The notes beneath the pieces were generated by a model, which saw only the letters and a list, made by a program, of their open reading frames with translations, was not told the DNA's origin and did not search any database. Shown here one piece after another: positions 28,085 through 37,006 of a stretch of 64,000 nt of DNA (positions are counted from its first letter, which is position 1; every line of letters starts with the position of its first letter). The DNA is from Roseivivax sediminis (GTDB lineage: Bacteria; Pseudomonadota; Alphaproteobacteria; Rhodobacterales; Rhodobacteraceae), in NCBI RefSeq assembly GCF_900112685.1, contig NZ_FOMS01000012.1, positions 1 through 64,000 on the forward strand, written 5' to 3'. The position numbers and the translations under genes are program-made.

Positions 28085-29071
28085 ATGGCATCAAAGCGCC
28101 TGAGTGTTGTCGTCACGCGACGCCTGCCCGAGGCGGTCGAGACCCGGCTGAAGGAGCTTTTCGACGTCTCGCTGAACGACAGCGACACGCCGATGACCCG
28201 CGGCCAACTGCTCGACGCGATGCAGTCGGCGGACGTGCTGGTGCCGACGCTCACCGACGAGATCGACGCCGGGCTGATCGGCCAGGCCGGCGAGCGGCTG
28301 AAGCTGATCGCCAATTACGGGGCCGGGGTCGATCACATCGACGTCGACACCGCGCGCGCGCGCGGCATCCTTGTGTCGAACACCCCCGGTGTGGTGACCG
28401 AGGACACCGCCGACATGGTCATGGCGCTCATGCTCGGCGTTACGCGCCGAATCCCGGAGGGGCTTGCGGTGATGCAGGCCGGCGAATGGACCGGCTGGGC
28501 GCCCACCGCCTTCACCGGCTACCGCATCGGGGGCAAGCGGCTCGGCATCCTCGGCATGGGCCGGATCGGCCAGGCCGTCGCCCGCCGTGCCCGCGCCTTC
28601 GGCATGCAGGTCCACTACCACAATCGCCGCCGCCTGCGCGAAGAGACCGAGGCCGCGCTCGAGGCGACGTACTGGGACAGCCTCGACCAGATGCTCGCGC
28701 GGATGGACGTGGTGTCGGTCAATTGCCCGCATACCCCGGCGACCTTCCACCTGATGAACGCGAGGCGGCTGAAGCTGATGAAGCCCTCGGCGGTGATCGT
28801 GAATACCTCGCGCGGCGAGGTGATCGACGAGAACGCGCTGGCCCGGCGGCTGCGCGCGGGCGATCTCGCCGGTGCGGGCCTCGACGTCTACGAACGCGGC
28901 ACCGACGTCAGCCCGGAGCTGCGCGATCTGCCGAACGTGGTGCTTCTGCCGCATATGGGTTCGGCCACCGTGGAGGGGCGGCTGGAGATGGGCGAGAAGG
29001 TCATCATCAACGTCAAGACCTTCGCCGACGGCCACCGCCCGCCGGATCAGGTCGTCCCGTCGATGCTGTGA
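28085..29071 (+). CDS. D-2-hydroxyacid dehydrogenase (probable glyoxylate/hydroxypyruvate reductase)
   Basis: A 328-residue NAD(P)-dependent D-isomer-specific 2-hydroxyacid dehydrogenase. The Rossmann motif LGILGMGRIGQAVARRA, the substrate arginine in NTSRGEVIDENAL and the catalytic histidine in VVLLPHMGSAT are present. It looks most like the GyaR-type glyoxylate reductases, which reduce glyoxylate to glycolate, though hydroxypyruvate is also possible. Its stop overlaps the start of the next gene (GTGA), so the two are coupled. Confidence 0.9.
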   Translation: MASKRLSVVVTRRLPEAVETRLKELFDVSLNDSDTPMTRGQLLDAMQSADVLVPTLTDEIDAGLIGQAGERLKLIANYGAGVDHIDVDTARARGILVSNTPGVVTEDTADMVMALMLGVTRRIPEGLAVMQAGEWTGWAPTAFTGYRIGGKRLGILGMGRIGQAVARRARAFGMQVHYHNRRRLREETEAALEATYWDSLDQMLARMDVVSVNCPHTPATFHLMNARRLKLMKPSAVIVNTSRGEVIDENALARRLRAGDLAGAGLDVYERGTDVSPELRDLPNVVLLPHMGSATVEGRLEMGEKVIINVKTFADGHRPPDQVVPSML

Positions 29072-29883
29072 GGCGCCTCCGGCGCATCCTGCTGGCGGCG
29101 GTTCTGGGGCTCGCGGCGCTGGCCGCGCTGATGGTGCAGAACCCCGCCGTCGACGGGGCGGAACGCGCGGCCAGCCGGATCGCGGTCGCGGCGGGGGCGG
29201 TCTACGTGTCGCTCCGCGCGATCAACGCGACGCTGTCGGTGGCGCAGGAGATCGAGCTTGGCGGCTCGGCTGTGGTGTCCGCAAGCGCGCAACCCATCAA
29301 GGTACTGGAGCCCATCGACGACACGGTGGAGCGGGTGGCCTCCACGGTCTTTGCAGTCTCCGTTGTCGCCGCGACCCTGTCGGTGGCGGCCGAACCGCTT
29401 TCGGTGCTCGGCGCCGCGATCCTGCTGGGCGCGCTGCTTCCGTGGCTGCTGATCGGACCGCGGCGCGGGCGCGCCAGCCACGTCTGCGACCGCGCGCTGG
29501 TCGGCGGCACGGCGCTCGCCTTCGTGCTGCCGGCGCTGTTCTGGGCCGGGGCGGGCATCGCCGACGTGCTGACCGAGCCGCGCATGGTCGCTGCCCGCGC
29601 CGAGTTGTCGGACATCGCCGACCGCGCCCGGGGCATCAGCGAGGAAAGGGCGCTGCCGGAGACGGGCGACTCCTCCTTCTTCGACAGCTTGACCAACGGC
29701 GTCGCGGACATCCTGGAGACGATCGGCGTCTACCGCGACAGCGTCGCCTATTTCCTGGAAGAGGCCGACACGATCCTGTCGACCTCGCTCACCATCATCG
29801 GGCTTCTGTTGCTGGAGGCCCTGATCCTGCCGCTCGCGGTCGTGGCCGCCGCGCTCTGGATCCTGCGCCGCCGCGCGCCCTGA
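29068..29883 (+). CDS. Uncharacterised membrane protein coupled to the dehydrogenase
   Basis: A 271-residue protein from a GTG start at 29068 that overlaps the preceding stop by 4 bases. Hydrophobic segments lie near residues 5-22, 85-135 (two segments), 150-175 and at the C-terminus (IIGLLLLEALILPLAVVAAALWIL). A central hydrophilic region (about 176-240) is probably extracytoplasmic. The N-terminal arginines suggest a cytoplasmic start. I recognise no family. Confidence 0.75.
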   Translation: MRRLRRILLAAVLGLAALAALMVQNPAVDGAERAASRIAVAAGAVYVSLRAINATLSVAQEIELGGSAVVSASAQPIKVLEPIDDTVERVASTVFAVSVVAATLSVAAEPLSVLGAAILLGALLPWLLIGPRRGRASHVCDRALVGGTALAFVLPALFWAGAGIADVLTEPRMVAARAELSDIADRARGISEERALPETGDSSFFDSLTNGVADILETIGVYRDSVAYFLEEADTILSTSLTIIGLLLLEALILPLAVVAAALWILRRRAP

Positions 29884-30000
29884 CCCGGCGCGCGTGCGCC
29901 AGAGGAGCGATGTCGCGGGCGGCTCCGGGGCAGGGGCGGTGGCGACCGCCGAAGCCGGACGAAGACGGGGGCGCGGCATGCGCCGTGCCCCCGCTCGCGA

Positions 30001-31575
30001 TCAGCCAACATCCTTGTAGCTGATCTCTTTCGCGTCCGAGCCCGGCCCGGTCTTGTCGCGCCGCACCAGGAGGCGGTTGAGCGCGTTCACATAGGCCTTG
30101 GCCGAAGCGACAACCGTGTCGGTGTCGGCCGACTGGCCGGTCGCGATCATGCCGTTCTCTTCCAGCCGCACGCTGACCGTGGCCTGCGCATCGGTGCCCT
30201 CGGTCACCGCGTGCACCTGGTAGAGTTGCAGCCGCGCGTCGTTCGGATGGAGCGCGCGCACCGCCTTGAACGTGGCGTCCACCGGCCCGTCACCCTCGGC
30301 GCTGGTGGCCTCCTCCTTGCCGTCGATCTCCATCTCCAGCTCGGCGCGCGCCGGTCCGCCGGTGCCGCAGGTCACGGACAGGTTCACGATCTGCAGCCGG
30401 TCGGCCATGCCGTCGGTCGTCGTCGCCGTGACCAGCGCGAGGATGTCCTCGTCGTAGACCTCCTTCTTGCGGTCGGCGAGTTCCTTGAACCGCACGAAGA
30501 GATCCTTGAGCTGGTTGTCCCCCACCTCGACGCCCAGTTCCGACAGCTTGGCGCGCAGCGCGGCGCGGCCCGAATGCTTGCCCATGACGAGGTTCGTCGC
30601 GGCGAGGCCCACATCCTCGGGGCGCATGATCTCGAACGTCTCGGCGTTCTTGAGCATGCCGTCCTGGTGGATGCCGCTTTCATGCGCGAAGGCGTTCTTG
30701 CCCACGATCGCCTTGTTGTACTGCACCGGGAAGCCCGACACCGTCGCGACGCGGCGCGAGATGTGCATGATCTTCTTGGTGTCGATGCGGGTGTCGAAGG
30801 GCATGATGTCGCCGCGCACCCGCAGCGCCATCACCACCTCCTCGAGCGCGGTGTTGCCCGCGCGCTCGCCAAGGCCGTTGATCGTGCACTCGATCTGCCG
30901 CGCGCCGCCCTCGACCGCGGCCAGCGTGTTCGCCGTCGCCATGCCCAGATCGTTGTGGCAATGGGTGGCGAAGACGATCTCGTCCGCACCCGGCACAGTC
31001 TCGATCAGGCGCCGGATCAGGTCGGCGCTCTCGCGCGGGGCGGTGTAGCCGACGGTGTCGGGGATGTTGATCGTCGTCGCGCCCGAGCGGATGGCGATCT
31101 CCACCACCCGGCAGAGATAATCCCACTCGGTTCGCGTGGCGTCCATCGGCGACCATTGCACGTTGTCGCAGAGGTTGCGCGCATGGCTCACCGTCTGCTC
31201 GATCCGCTCTGCCATCTGGTCCTTGTCGAGGTTCGGGATCGCCCGGTGCAGCGGCGAGGTGCCGATGAAGGTGTGGATGCGCGGCCGCTCCGAATGGCGC
31301 ACCGCGTCCCAGCAGCGGTCGATGTCGGTGGGGTTGGCGCGCGCCAGACCGCAGATCACCGACTGCTTGGAGCGCTCCGCGATCTCCTTCACGGCGCGGA
31401 AATCGCCTTCCGAGGCGATGGGAAAGCCCGCCTCGATGATATCGACGCCCATGTCGTCGAGAAGCTCGGCGATCTCCAGCTTTTCGGCATGGGTCATGGT
31501 CGCGCCGGGGCTTTGTTCGCCATCGCGCAGCGTGGTGTCGAAGATCGCCACGCGGTCCTTGTGTGTATCGCTCAT
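30001..31575 (-). CDS. leuA: 2-isopropylmalate synthase
   Basis: A 524-residue enzyme that condenses acetyl-CoA with 2-oxoisovalerate, the first committed step of leucine synthesis. The catalytic barrel holds DTTLRDGEQSPGATM near the start and metal-binding HxH in FATHCHNDLGMATANT. The C-terminal LeuA allosteric domain for leucine feedback is present (TCGTGGPARAELEMEIDG onward). The start ATG 31575 gives MSDTHKDRVAIFDTTLRD; its own ribosome site is weak, with a small ORF ending 17 bases before it. A leucine-rich leader lies further upstream. Confidence 0.96.
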   Translation of the reverse strand: MSDTHKDRVAIFDTTLRDGEQSPGATMTHAEKLEIAELLDDMGVDIIEAGFPIASEGDFRAVKEIAERSKQSVICGLARANPTDIDRCWDAVRHSERPRIHTFIGTSPLHRAIPNLDKDQMAERIEQTVSHARNLCDNVQWSPMDATRTEWDYLCRVVEIAIRSGATTINIPDTVGYTAPRESADLIRRLIETVPGADEIVFATHCHNDLGMATANTLAAVEGGARQIECTINGLGERAGNTALEEVVMALRVRGDIMPFDTRIDTKKIMHISRRVATVSGFPVQYNKAIVGKNAFAHESGIHQDGMLKNAETFEIMRPEDVGLAATNLVMGKHSGRAALRAKLSELGVEVGDNQLKDLFVRFKELADRKKEVYDEDILALVTATTTDGMADRLQIVNLSVTCGTGGPARAELEMEIDGKEEATSAEGDGPVDATFKAVRALHPNDARLQLYQVHAVTEGTDAQATVSVRLEENGMIATGQSADTDTVVASAKAYVNALNRLLVRRDKTGPGSDAKEISYKDVG

Positions 31576-31592
31576 GGGTCCGGTCTCTCGGA

Positions 31593-31748
31593 TCAAATCG
31601 TCGGTTTCGGCGTCGGGACGTGCCCTGTGGTGCCGGTATGGGTGTGCTCTTCGCAGCTGTTCGTCCCAGCCCGTGCCGCACCGACCGGCGCATGCGGACC
31701 CGTGCGGGGTCCGGATTGCCGGGAGGCGGTAAGGGGCAGGGATGTCAT
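31593..31748 (-). CDS. Possible 51-codon upstream ORF between the leader and leuA
   Basis: ATG 31748 has a very good ribosome site (gaggag, 6 bases upstream). It reads MTSLPLTASRQSGPRTGPHA and on to TTKPTI-like C-terminus before a TGA at 31593-31595, 17 bases before the leuA ATG. The peptide has no recognisable domain. It may serve to bring ribosomes to leuA, whose own site is poor. Confidence 0.4.
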   Translation of the reverse strand: MTSLPLTASRQSGPRTGPHAPVGAARAGTNSCEEHTHTGTTGHVPTPKPTI

Positions 31749-31778
31749 GGTGGCTCCTCGGAAGGGCGGCTGATCTGT

Positions 31779-31836
31779 CTCGGCGCGGGAAACGGGGTCC
31801 TCTGAGCGGTCGCGCCGAGAAGGCCGCGCTCAGAGG
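31779..31836 (-). promoter_or_regulatory. Interleaved complementary RNA segments of a leuA attenuator
   Basis: Reading the leuA transcript, segment 1 (31836-31827, overlapping the leader stop codon) is complementary over 10 bases to segment 3 (31808-31799). Segment 2 (31819-31811) is complementary over 9 bases to segment 4 (31787-31779). Pairing 1:3 and 2:4 cannot form together without a pseudoknot, the kind of alternative structure expected of an attenuator. No T-run follows segment 4. Confidence 0.6.
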
Positions 31837-31913
31837 CGGGTAAGGAGCAGCAGGCCGAGCGGAAGCGCCGCCATGGGGCGGGCGCGCATCGCGATATGTG
31901 CCTGACTCGTCAT
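31830..31913 (-). CDS. leuL: Leucine-rich leader peptide of leuA
   Basis: A 27-codon ORF reading MTSQAHIAMRARPMAALPLG, then LLLLTRL and stop. Seven of the last eleven codons are Leu, the hallmark of a leu-operon attenuator leader. No ribosome site precedes the ATG; a -10 like TATAGT ends only 7 bases upstream, so transcription would begin at or near the ATG, giving a leaderless message. Stalling at the Leu codons would shift pairing of the RNA segments at 31779-31836. Confidence 0.75.
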   Translation of the reverse strand: MTSQAHIAMRARPMAALPLGLLLLTRL

Positions 31914-31920
31914 GGCCGCG

Positions 31921-31926
31921 ACTATA
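31921..31926 (-). promoter_or_regulatory. -10 element of the leuA leader promoter
   Basis: TATAGT on the minus strand in an AT-rich patch (accggttatagt context). A matching -35 is weak (tttct region about 16 bases upstream). The start point would fall at about 31913-31914, the first base of the leader ATG. Confidence 0.5.
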
Positions 31927-32162
31927 ACCGGCAATTCGTGAAAGAAAACCCTCCGCGCGGCGGAATTTTCTTGCCATCCGGACGCGGCCGTGGTTCAGCG
32001 CCCGCATGACCGCGACGATCCGCATCCGACGAGGCCGCTGAGCCTCCGTTTCCTCCCGCCCGATCAACGGGCGGGTGTCCTCGTCCGTCATATTCCCATG
32101 AAACTTGACTTGACCGAAGGCCCTTGGCACCTCTTGGGCTCTTCCCGCGAAGGAGCGATCCG

Positions 32163-33353
32163 ATGATCCCGTCCGTCCTGCCGACCTATAATCGCGTGCC
32201 CCTGAGCTTCACGCACGGCGAAGGCGCCTGGCTGGTGGCCGAGGACGGTCGACGCTTCCTCGACATGGGGGCGGGGATCGCCGTGAACGTGCTCGGCCAC
32301 GCGCATCCCGCGCTGATCGAGGCGCTGACCGCGCAGGCCGGCAAGCTCTGGCATGTCTCGAATCTCTACCAGATCCCCGAGCAGCAGGCGCTGGCCGACG
32401 CGCTGGTCGACGCGACCTTTGCCGACAGCGTCTTCTTCACCAATTCGGGCACCGAAGCGTGCGAGCTGGCGGTGAAGATGGCGCGCAAGCACTGGGCCGC
32501 GAAAGGCCACCCGGAAAAGACCGGCCTCATCAGCTTCTCCGGCAACTTCCACGGCCGGTCCTCGGCGGCCATCGCGGCGTCCGGCACCGACAAGATGATC
32601 GGCGGCTTCGGCCCGGTCCTGCCCGGCTTCGTCCACGTCCCCTGGGGCGATCACGACGCGCTGCACTCTGCGATCGACGAGCATATCGGCGCGATCCTGA
32701 TCGAACCCGTGCAGGGCGAGGGCGGCATCCGCCCGCTGCCGGACCAGTGCCTGAAGGGCCTGCGCGAGCTTTGCGACGAGAAGGGGATCCTCATGATCCT
32801 CGACGAGGTGCAATGCGGCATGGGCCGCACCGGCCGCCTCTTCGCGCACGAATGGGCCGGCATCACACCCGACATCATGATGGTCGCCAAGGGCATCGGC
32901 GGCGGCTTCCCGCTCGGCGCGGTGCTCGCCACCGAGGACGCCGCCGCGGGCATGACCGCCGGCACCCACGGCTCGACCTATGGCGGCAACCCGCTGGCCT
33001 GCGCCGTGGGCCTCGCCGTGATGCGCCACGTCTCCGACCCCGATTTCCTCGCGGAGGTCCGCCGCAAGGCGGCGCTCCTGCGCCAACGGATCGAAAGCAT
33101 CGTCGCCACCCATGCCGACGTCTTCGAAGAGGTGCGCGGCGTCGGCCTGATGCTCGGCCTCAAATGCCGCCTGCCGGCCGCCGACGTGGTGGAGGCCGGC
33201 TTCGCGCACGAGTTGATCACCATCCCGGCCGCCGACAACGTGATGCGCCTCCTGCCGCCGCTGACGCTCTCCGACAGCGACATCGCGGAGGCCGTCTCCC
33301 GCCTCGACCGCGCCGCCACAGCGGCGTCGCTGAAGGCCAAGGCCCCGGCCTGA
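32163..33353 (+). CDS. argD: Acetylornithine/succinyldiaminopimelate aminotransferase
   Basis: A 396-residue class III PLP aminotransferase that makes N-acetylornithine in arginine synthesis. Key stretches: [39 protein letters not shown], and the PLP lysine in [21 protein letters not shown] 32163 has aaggag 8 bases upstream. argF follows after 77 bases, confirming the arginine assignment. Divergent from the leuA leader. Confidence 0.95.
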   Translation: MIPSVLPTYNRVPLSFTHGEGAWLVAEDGRRFLDMGAGIAVNVLGHAHPALIEALTAQAGKLWHVSNLYQIPEQQALADALVDATFADSVFFTNSGTEACELAVKMARKHWAAKGHPEKTGLISFSGNFHGRSSAAIAASGTDKMIGGFGPVLPGFVHVPWGDHDALHSAIDEHIGAILIEPVQGEGGIRPLPDQCLKGLRELCDEKGILMILDEVQCGMGRTGRLFAHEWAGITPDIMMVAKGIGGGFPLGAVLATEDAAAGMTAGTHGSTYGGNPLACAVGLAVMRHVSDPDFLAEVRRKAALLRQRIESIVATHADVFEEVRGVGLMLGLKCRLPAADVVEAGFAHELITIPAADNVMRLLPPLTLSDSDIAEAVSRLDRAATAASLKAKAPA

Positions 33354-33413
33354 TCTTCTTCTCGTCACAAATACTCCCGGGGGTCCGGGGGCAGGCGCCC
33401 CCGGCCGTCGGCC
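33354..33413 (+). repeat. Dispersed AAATACTCC-hairpin repeat, copy A
   Basis: Directly after the argD stop: tcttctt, then acaaatactcc, then a GC hairpin (ccgggggc / gcgcccccgg). It is one of five related elements in the window (see 37757, 40675, 57022, 60305). In this bacterial group such elements sit just after stop codons. Confidence 0.75.
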
Positions 33414-33430
33414 GATAAAAGCATGATCCG

Positions 33431-34357
33431 ATGAACCATTTCCTCGACATCCACAAGACCGACCCCGCCGAACTCAAGGCGATCCTGTCGCAGGCCGCCA
33501 CGATGAAGTCGGCCCGCAACGGCGCCCCCAAGGCCACGCCCGATTCCGAGCAGCCGCTCGCCAACCACATGGTCGCGCTGATCTTCGAGAAGCCCTCGAC
33601 CCGCACCCGCGTGTCCTTCGATGTCGGCGTGCGCCAGATGGGCGGAGAGACGATGGTGCTCTCGGGCGCGGACATGCAGCTCGGCCACGGCGAGACCATC
33701 GCCGACACCGCCCGTGTGATGAGCCGCTACGTCGATCTCATCATGATCCGCACCTTCGACGAAAGCGTGCTGACCGAGATGGCCGAGCACGCCACCGTGC
33801 CGGTGATCAACGGGCTCACCGACCGCTCCCACCCGTGCCAGATCATGGCCGATCTGATGACCTACGAGGAACATCGCGGCGCCATCCAGGGCCGCAAGGT
33901 GGTCTGGTCCGGCGACGGCAACAATGTCTGCGCCTCCTGGCTGCACGCGGCGGCGCAGATGGGCTTCGACTTCACCTTCACCGGCCCGGTGCAACTCGAC
34001 CCGGAGATGGAGTTCGTCGGCCTCGCGCGTCAGGCCGGCGTGCAGGTCACGATCGAGCGCGACCCGATGCGCGCGGTGGACGGCGCCGATCTCGTGATCA
34101 CCGACACCTGGGTGTCGATGCACGACGCGCAATCGGCGCGCGAGCGGCGCCACAACATGCTGCGCCCCTACCAGGTGAACCGCGATCTGATGGCGAAGGC
34201 GAAACCAGACGCGCTCTTCATGCATTGCCTCCCCGCGCACCGCGAGGAAGAGGTCACCAGCGAGGTGATGGACGGCCCGCACTCGGTCGTCTGGGACGAG
34301 GCCGAGAACCGCCTGCACGCGCAGAAGGCCGTCATGCGCTGGTGCGTCGGCGCCTGA
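33431..34357 (+). CDS. argF: Ornithine carbamoyltransferase
   Basis: A 308-residue enzyme making citrulline from ornithine and carbamoyl phosphate. The carbamoyl-phosphate motif STRTRVSF, the [12 protein letters not shown] stretch and the ornithine-binding [12 protein letters not shown] are intact. It is the second gene of an argD-argF pair. A tandem double hairpin follows its stop. Confidence 0.97.
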   Translation: MNHFLDIHKTDPAELKAILSQAATMKSARNGAPKATPDSEQPLANHMVALIFEKPSTRTRVSFDVGVRQMGGETMVLSGADMQLGHGETIADTARVMSRYVDLIMIRTFDESVLTEMAEHATVPVINGLTDRSHPCQIMADLMTYEEHRGAIQGRKVVWSGDGNNVCASWLHAAAQMGFDFTFTGPVQLDPEMEFVGLARQAGVQVTIERDPMRAVDGADLVITDTWVSMHDAQSARERRHNMLRPYQVNRDLMAKAKPDALFMHCLPAHREEEVTSEVMDGPHSVVWDEAENRLHAQKAVMRWCVGA

Positions 34358-34359
34358 GC

Positions 34360-34410
34360 GCGCAGGATTTTATCTAAAATCCTGCGCACGATCTTATCTA
34401 AGATCGTGCG
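34360..34410. repeat. Tandem double-hairpin element (second in window)
   Basis: Two adjacent perfect palindromes with identical ATCT loops: gcgcaggatttt-atct-aaaatcctgcgc (34360-34387) and cgcacgatctt-atct-aagatcgtgcg (34385-34410). It lies 2 bases after the argF stop. It shares its two-hairpin layout with 18217-18265 and probably terminates or protects argDF mRNA. Confidence 0.75.
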
Positions 34411-34445
34411 AGCCGACCCCGGACGCCGCGCGCAAGGAGGACGTC

Positions 34446-36890
34446 ATGCCCCGCCTGCCCATCGAGGACGCGCTGCCGGACCTGCTCTCGGCGGTGCGCC
34501 GGACCGGCCGCGCCGTGTTGCAGGCGCCGCCGGGCGCGGGCAAGACAACGCGCGTGCCACTCGCCCTCCTCGAGGCCGGCGCCTTCGACGGCACGCTCGT
34601 CATGCTCGAACCCCGCCGCCTGGCCGCCCGCGCGGCGGCGGAGCGCATGGCCGAAACACTGGGCGAGCCGGTCGGCAAGACCGTCGGCTACCGCATTCGC
34701 GGCGAGGCCAAGGTCTCCGCCGCCACCCGGATCGAGGTCGTCACCGAAGGCATCCTGACGCGCCGCCTGCAATCGGACCCCGAACTGACCGGCGTCGGCG
34801 CCGTGATCTTCGACGAGATCCACGAACGGTCCCTCAACGCCGATCTCGGCCTCGCGCTCTGCCTCGAGATCGCCGGCGCGCTGCGCGAGGATCTGCGCCT
34901 CCTGGCGATGTCCGCGACGCTCGAAGCCGGCCCCATCGCAGACCTGATGGCGGCGCCCGTGGTCACCTCCGAAGGGCGCAGCTACCCAGTGGAGACGCGC
35001 TGGCTCGACCGCCCGCTGCCCAAGGGCACGCGGCTTGAGGACGGCACCGCCGACCTCGTCGCGACCGCCCTCGGCGAGACCGAGGGCGGCGTGCTCGTCT
35101 TCCTTCCGGGCGAGGGCGAGATCCGGCGCACCGCCGCGCGTCTCAAGTCCCGCCTGCCGCCGGACGCGGTGCTGCGCCCGCTCTACGGCGCGCTTCCCCC
35201 GGACGAGCAGCGCGCGGCGATCCGGCCCGAGCCCTCGGGGCGCAAGGTCGTCCTCGCCACCGCCATCGCCGAAACCTCGCTGACCATCGAGGACGTGCGC
35301 GTCGTCGTCGATGCCGGCCGTGCCCGCCGCGCGCGCTTCGATCCCGGCTCCGGCATGTCGCGGCTGGTGACAGAGCGCGTCACCCGCGCCGAGGCCACGC
35401 AGCGCGCCGGCCGTGCGGGGCGCGTCGCGCCGGGCGTCGCCTACCGGCTCTGGACCCGCGGCGAGGAGGGCGCTCTCGTCCCCCATCCCCCGGCGGAGAT
35501 CGAGGCGGCGGACCTTGCCGGGCTCGCGCTCGATCTCGCGCTCTGGGGCGCGGCGCCCGAGGCGCTGCCGTTCCTGACGCCGCCCCCCGCCGCGACCTAC
35601 GCGGAGGCGCAGGAGCTTCTGCAACTCCTCGGCGCACTCGATTCCGAGCGGCGCGTCACCCCGCACGGCAAGGCGCTCGCCCGTCTGCCGCTGCATCCGC
35701 GGCTCGCGCACATGGTGGCGATCGCCGGCAAGGACGCCGCGCCGCTCGCGGCGCTTCTGGCCGCGCGCGATCCGCTGAAGGGCGCGCCGGCGGACATCAC
35801 CCTGCGGCTGGAGGCGCTGCGCGATCCCAAGGGGTTCTCCGCCGCGCGGCCCTACGAGGTGCGTCGCGCGGCCCTCAAGTCGATCCAGGACGAGGCGAAG
35901 CGGCTGACCCGCGAGGCGCCGACGGGCACCGAGGACCTGCGCCCGGCCGCGATGGCGGCGCTGGCCTATCCCGACCGGATCGGCCTGCGCCGGCGCGGGG
36001 ATTCGTCTCGCTACATCCTGTCGGGCGGCAAGGGCGCGGTGATGCCCGAGGATGACGCGATGGGCGAGGCGCACCTGATCGTGGCAACCGACACCGACGG
36101 CAACCCGCGCGAGGCGCGCATCCGCCAGGCCGCGCGGCTGGAAGAGGCCGAGCTGCGCGCTCTCTTCTCGGACCGGATCGCGTGGGAGGACGTCTGCGCC
36201 TGGTCGCGGCGCGACCGCCGCGTGGTGGCGCGCCAGCAGGAGCGGTTTGGCGCACTTGTCCTTGACGACCGGATCTGGCGCGACGTGCCCGAGGATCTGG
36301 TCGCCCGCGCGATGCTGGACGGCGTGCGCGAGATCGGGCTGGCGCTGACCGCCCGGGCCCGGCGCTTCGCGGCGCGCGTGGCACTGGGGCGTGCGGCGGG
36401 GCTCGACCTGCCGGAGATGGACGAAGAGGCGTTGATGGCGACGCTGGAGGAGTGGTTGCTGCCGTTCCTGTCCGGCGTGCGCTCGGCCGAGGACTGGCGG
36501 CGCTTCGATCCGACCGAGGCGCTCGAGGCGCGGCTCGACTGGCCGCAGCGCCAGGCGCTCGATAACGCGGTGCCGGGGGCCTTCACCACGCCGCTCGGCC
36601 GGTCGATCCCGATCGACTATTCCGGCGAGGCGCCGGAAATATCGCTGCGCCTGCAGGAAATGTTCGGCCAACGCACGCATCCAGTGGTGGGCGACACGAA
36701 GCTGCGGGTGACGCTGCTGTCCCCGGCCGGGCGTCCGGTGCAGACCACCACCGACCTGCCGGGGTTCTGGGACGGCTCCTATGCCGACGTGCGCAAGGAC
36801 ATGCGCGCGCGCTATCCCAAGCACCCCTGGCCGGAAAACCCGCGGGAGGCCGACCCCACCCTGCGCACCAAGCGGGGCGGCGGCGGCTGA
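34446..36890 (+). CDS. hrpB: ATP-dependent helicase HrpB
   Basis: An 814-residue DEAH-family helicase. It has Walker A APPGAGKTTR near residue 29, DEIHERS, SAT (LLAMSATLEAG), the helicase C domain with ATAIAETSLTIEDVRVVVDAG and QRAGRAGRVAPG, then HA2 and the HrpB-specific C-terminal domain. The cellular role of HrpB is poorly defined in bacteria. ATG 34446 follows aaggaggacgtc. Confidence 0.95.
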   Translation: MPRLPIEDALPDLLSAVRRTGRAVLQAPPGAGKTTRVPLALLEAGAFDGTLVMLEPRRLAARAAAERMAETLGEPVGKTVGYRIRGEAKVSAATRIEVVTEGILTRRLQSDPELTGVGAVIFDEIHERSLNADLGLALCLEIAGALREDLRLLAMSATLEAGPIADLMAAPVVTSEGRSYPVETRWLDRPLPKGTRLEDGTADLVATALGETEGGVLVFLPGEGEIRRTAARLKSRLPPDAVLRPLYGALPPDEQRAAIRPEPSGRKVVLATAIAETSLTIEDVRVVVDAGRARRARFDPGSGMSRLVTERVTRAEATQRAGRAGRVAPGVAYRLWTRGEEGALVPHPPAEIEAADLAGLALDLALWGAAPEALPFLTPPPAATYAEAQELLQLLGALDSERRVTPHGKALARLPLHPRLAHMVAIAGKDAAPLAALLAARDPLKGAPADITLRLEALRDPKGFSAARPYEVRRAALKSIQDEAKRLTREAPTGTEDLRPAAMAALAYPDRIGLRRRGDSSRYILSGGKGAVMPEDDAMGEAHLIVATDTDGNPREARIRQAARLEEAELRALFSDRIAWEDVCAWSRRDRRVVARQQERFGALVLDDRIWRDVPEDLVARAMLDGVREIGLALTARARRFAARVALGRAAGLDLPEMDEEALMATLEEWLLPFLSGVRSAEDWRRFDPTEALEARLDWPQRQALDNAVPGAFTTPLGRSIPIDYSGEAPEISLRLQEMFGQRTHPVVGDTKLRVTLLSPAGRPVQTTTDLPGFWDGSYADVRKDMRARYPKHPWPENPREADPTLRTKRGGGG

Positions 36891-37006
36891 CCGACCCGGC
36901 GGCTGAGCGCGAAAGACCCACGGGCATATCGCCCATGCCGAGGCTTGCAACACGGAACCCGGCCAGCCCCGCGGCGCTTCCAGTTTGACCCTCACCGGAG
37001 ATCGCC

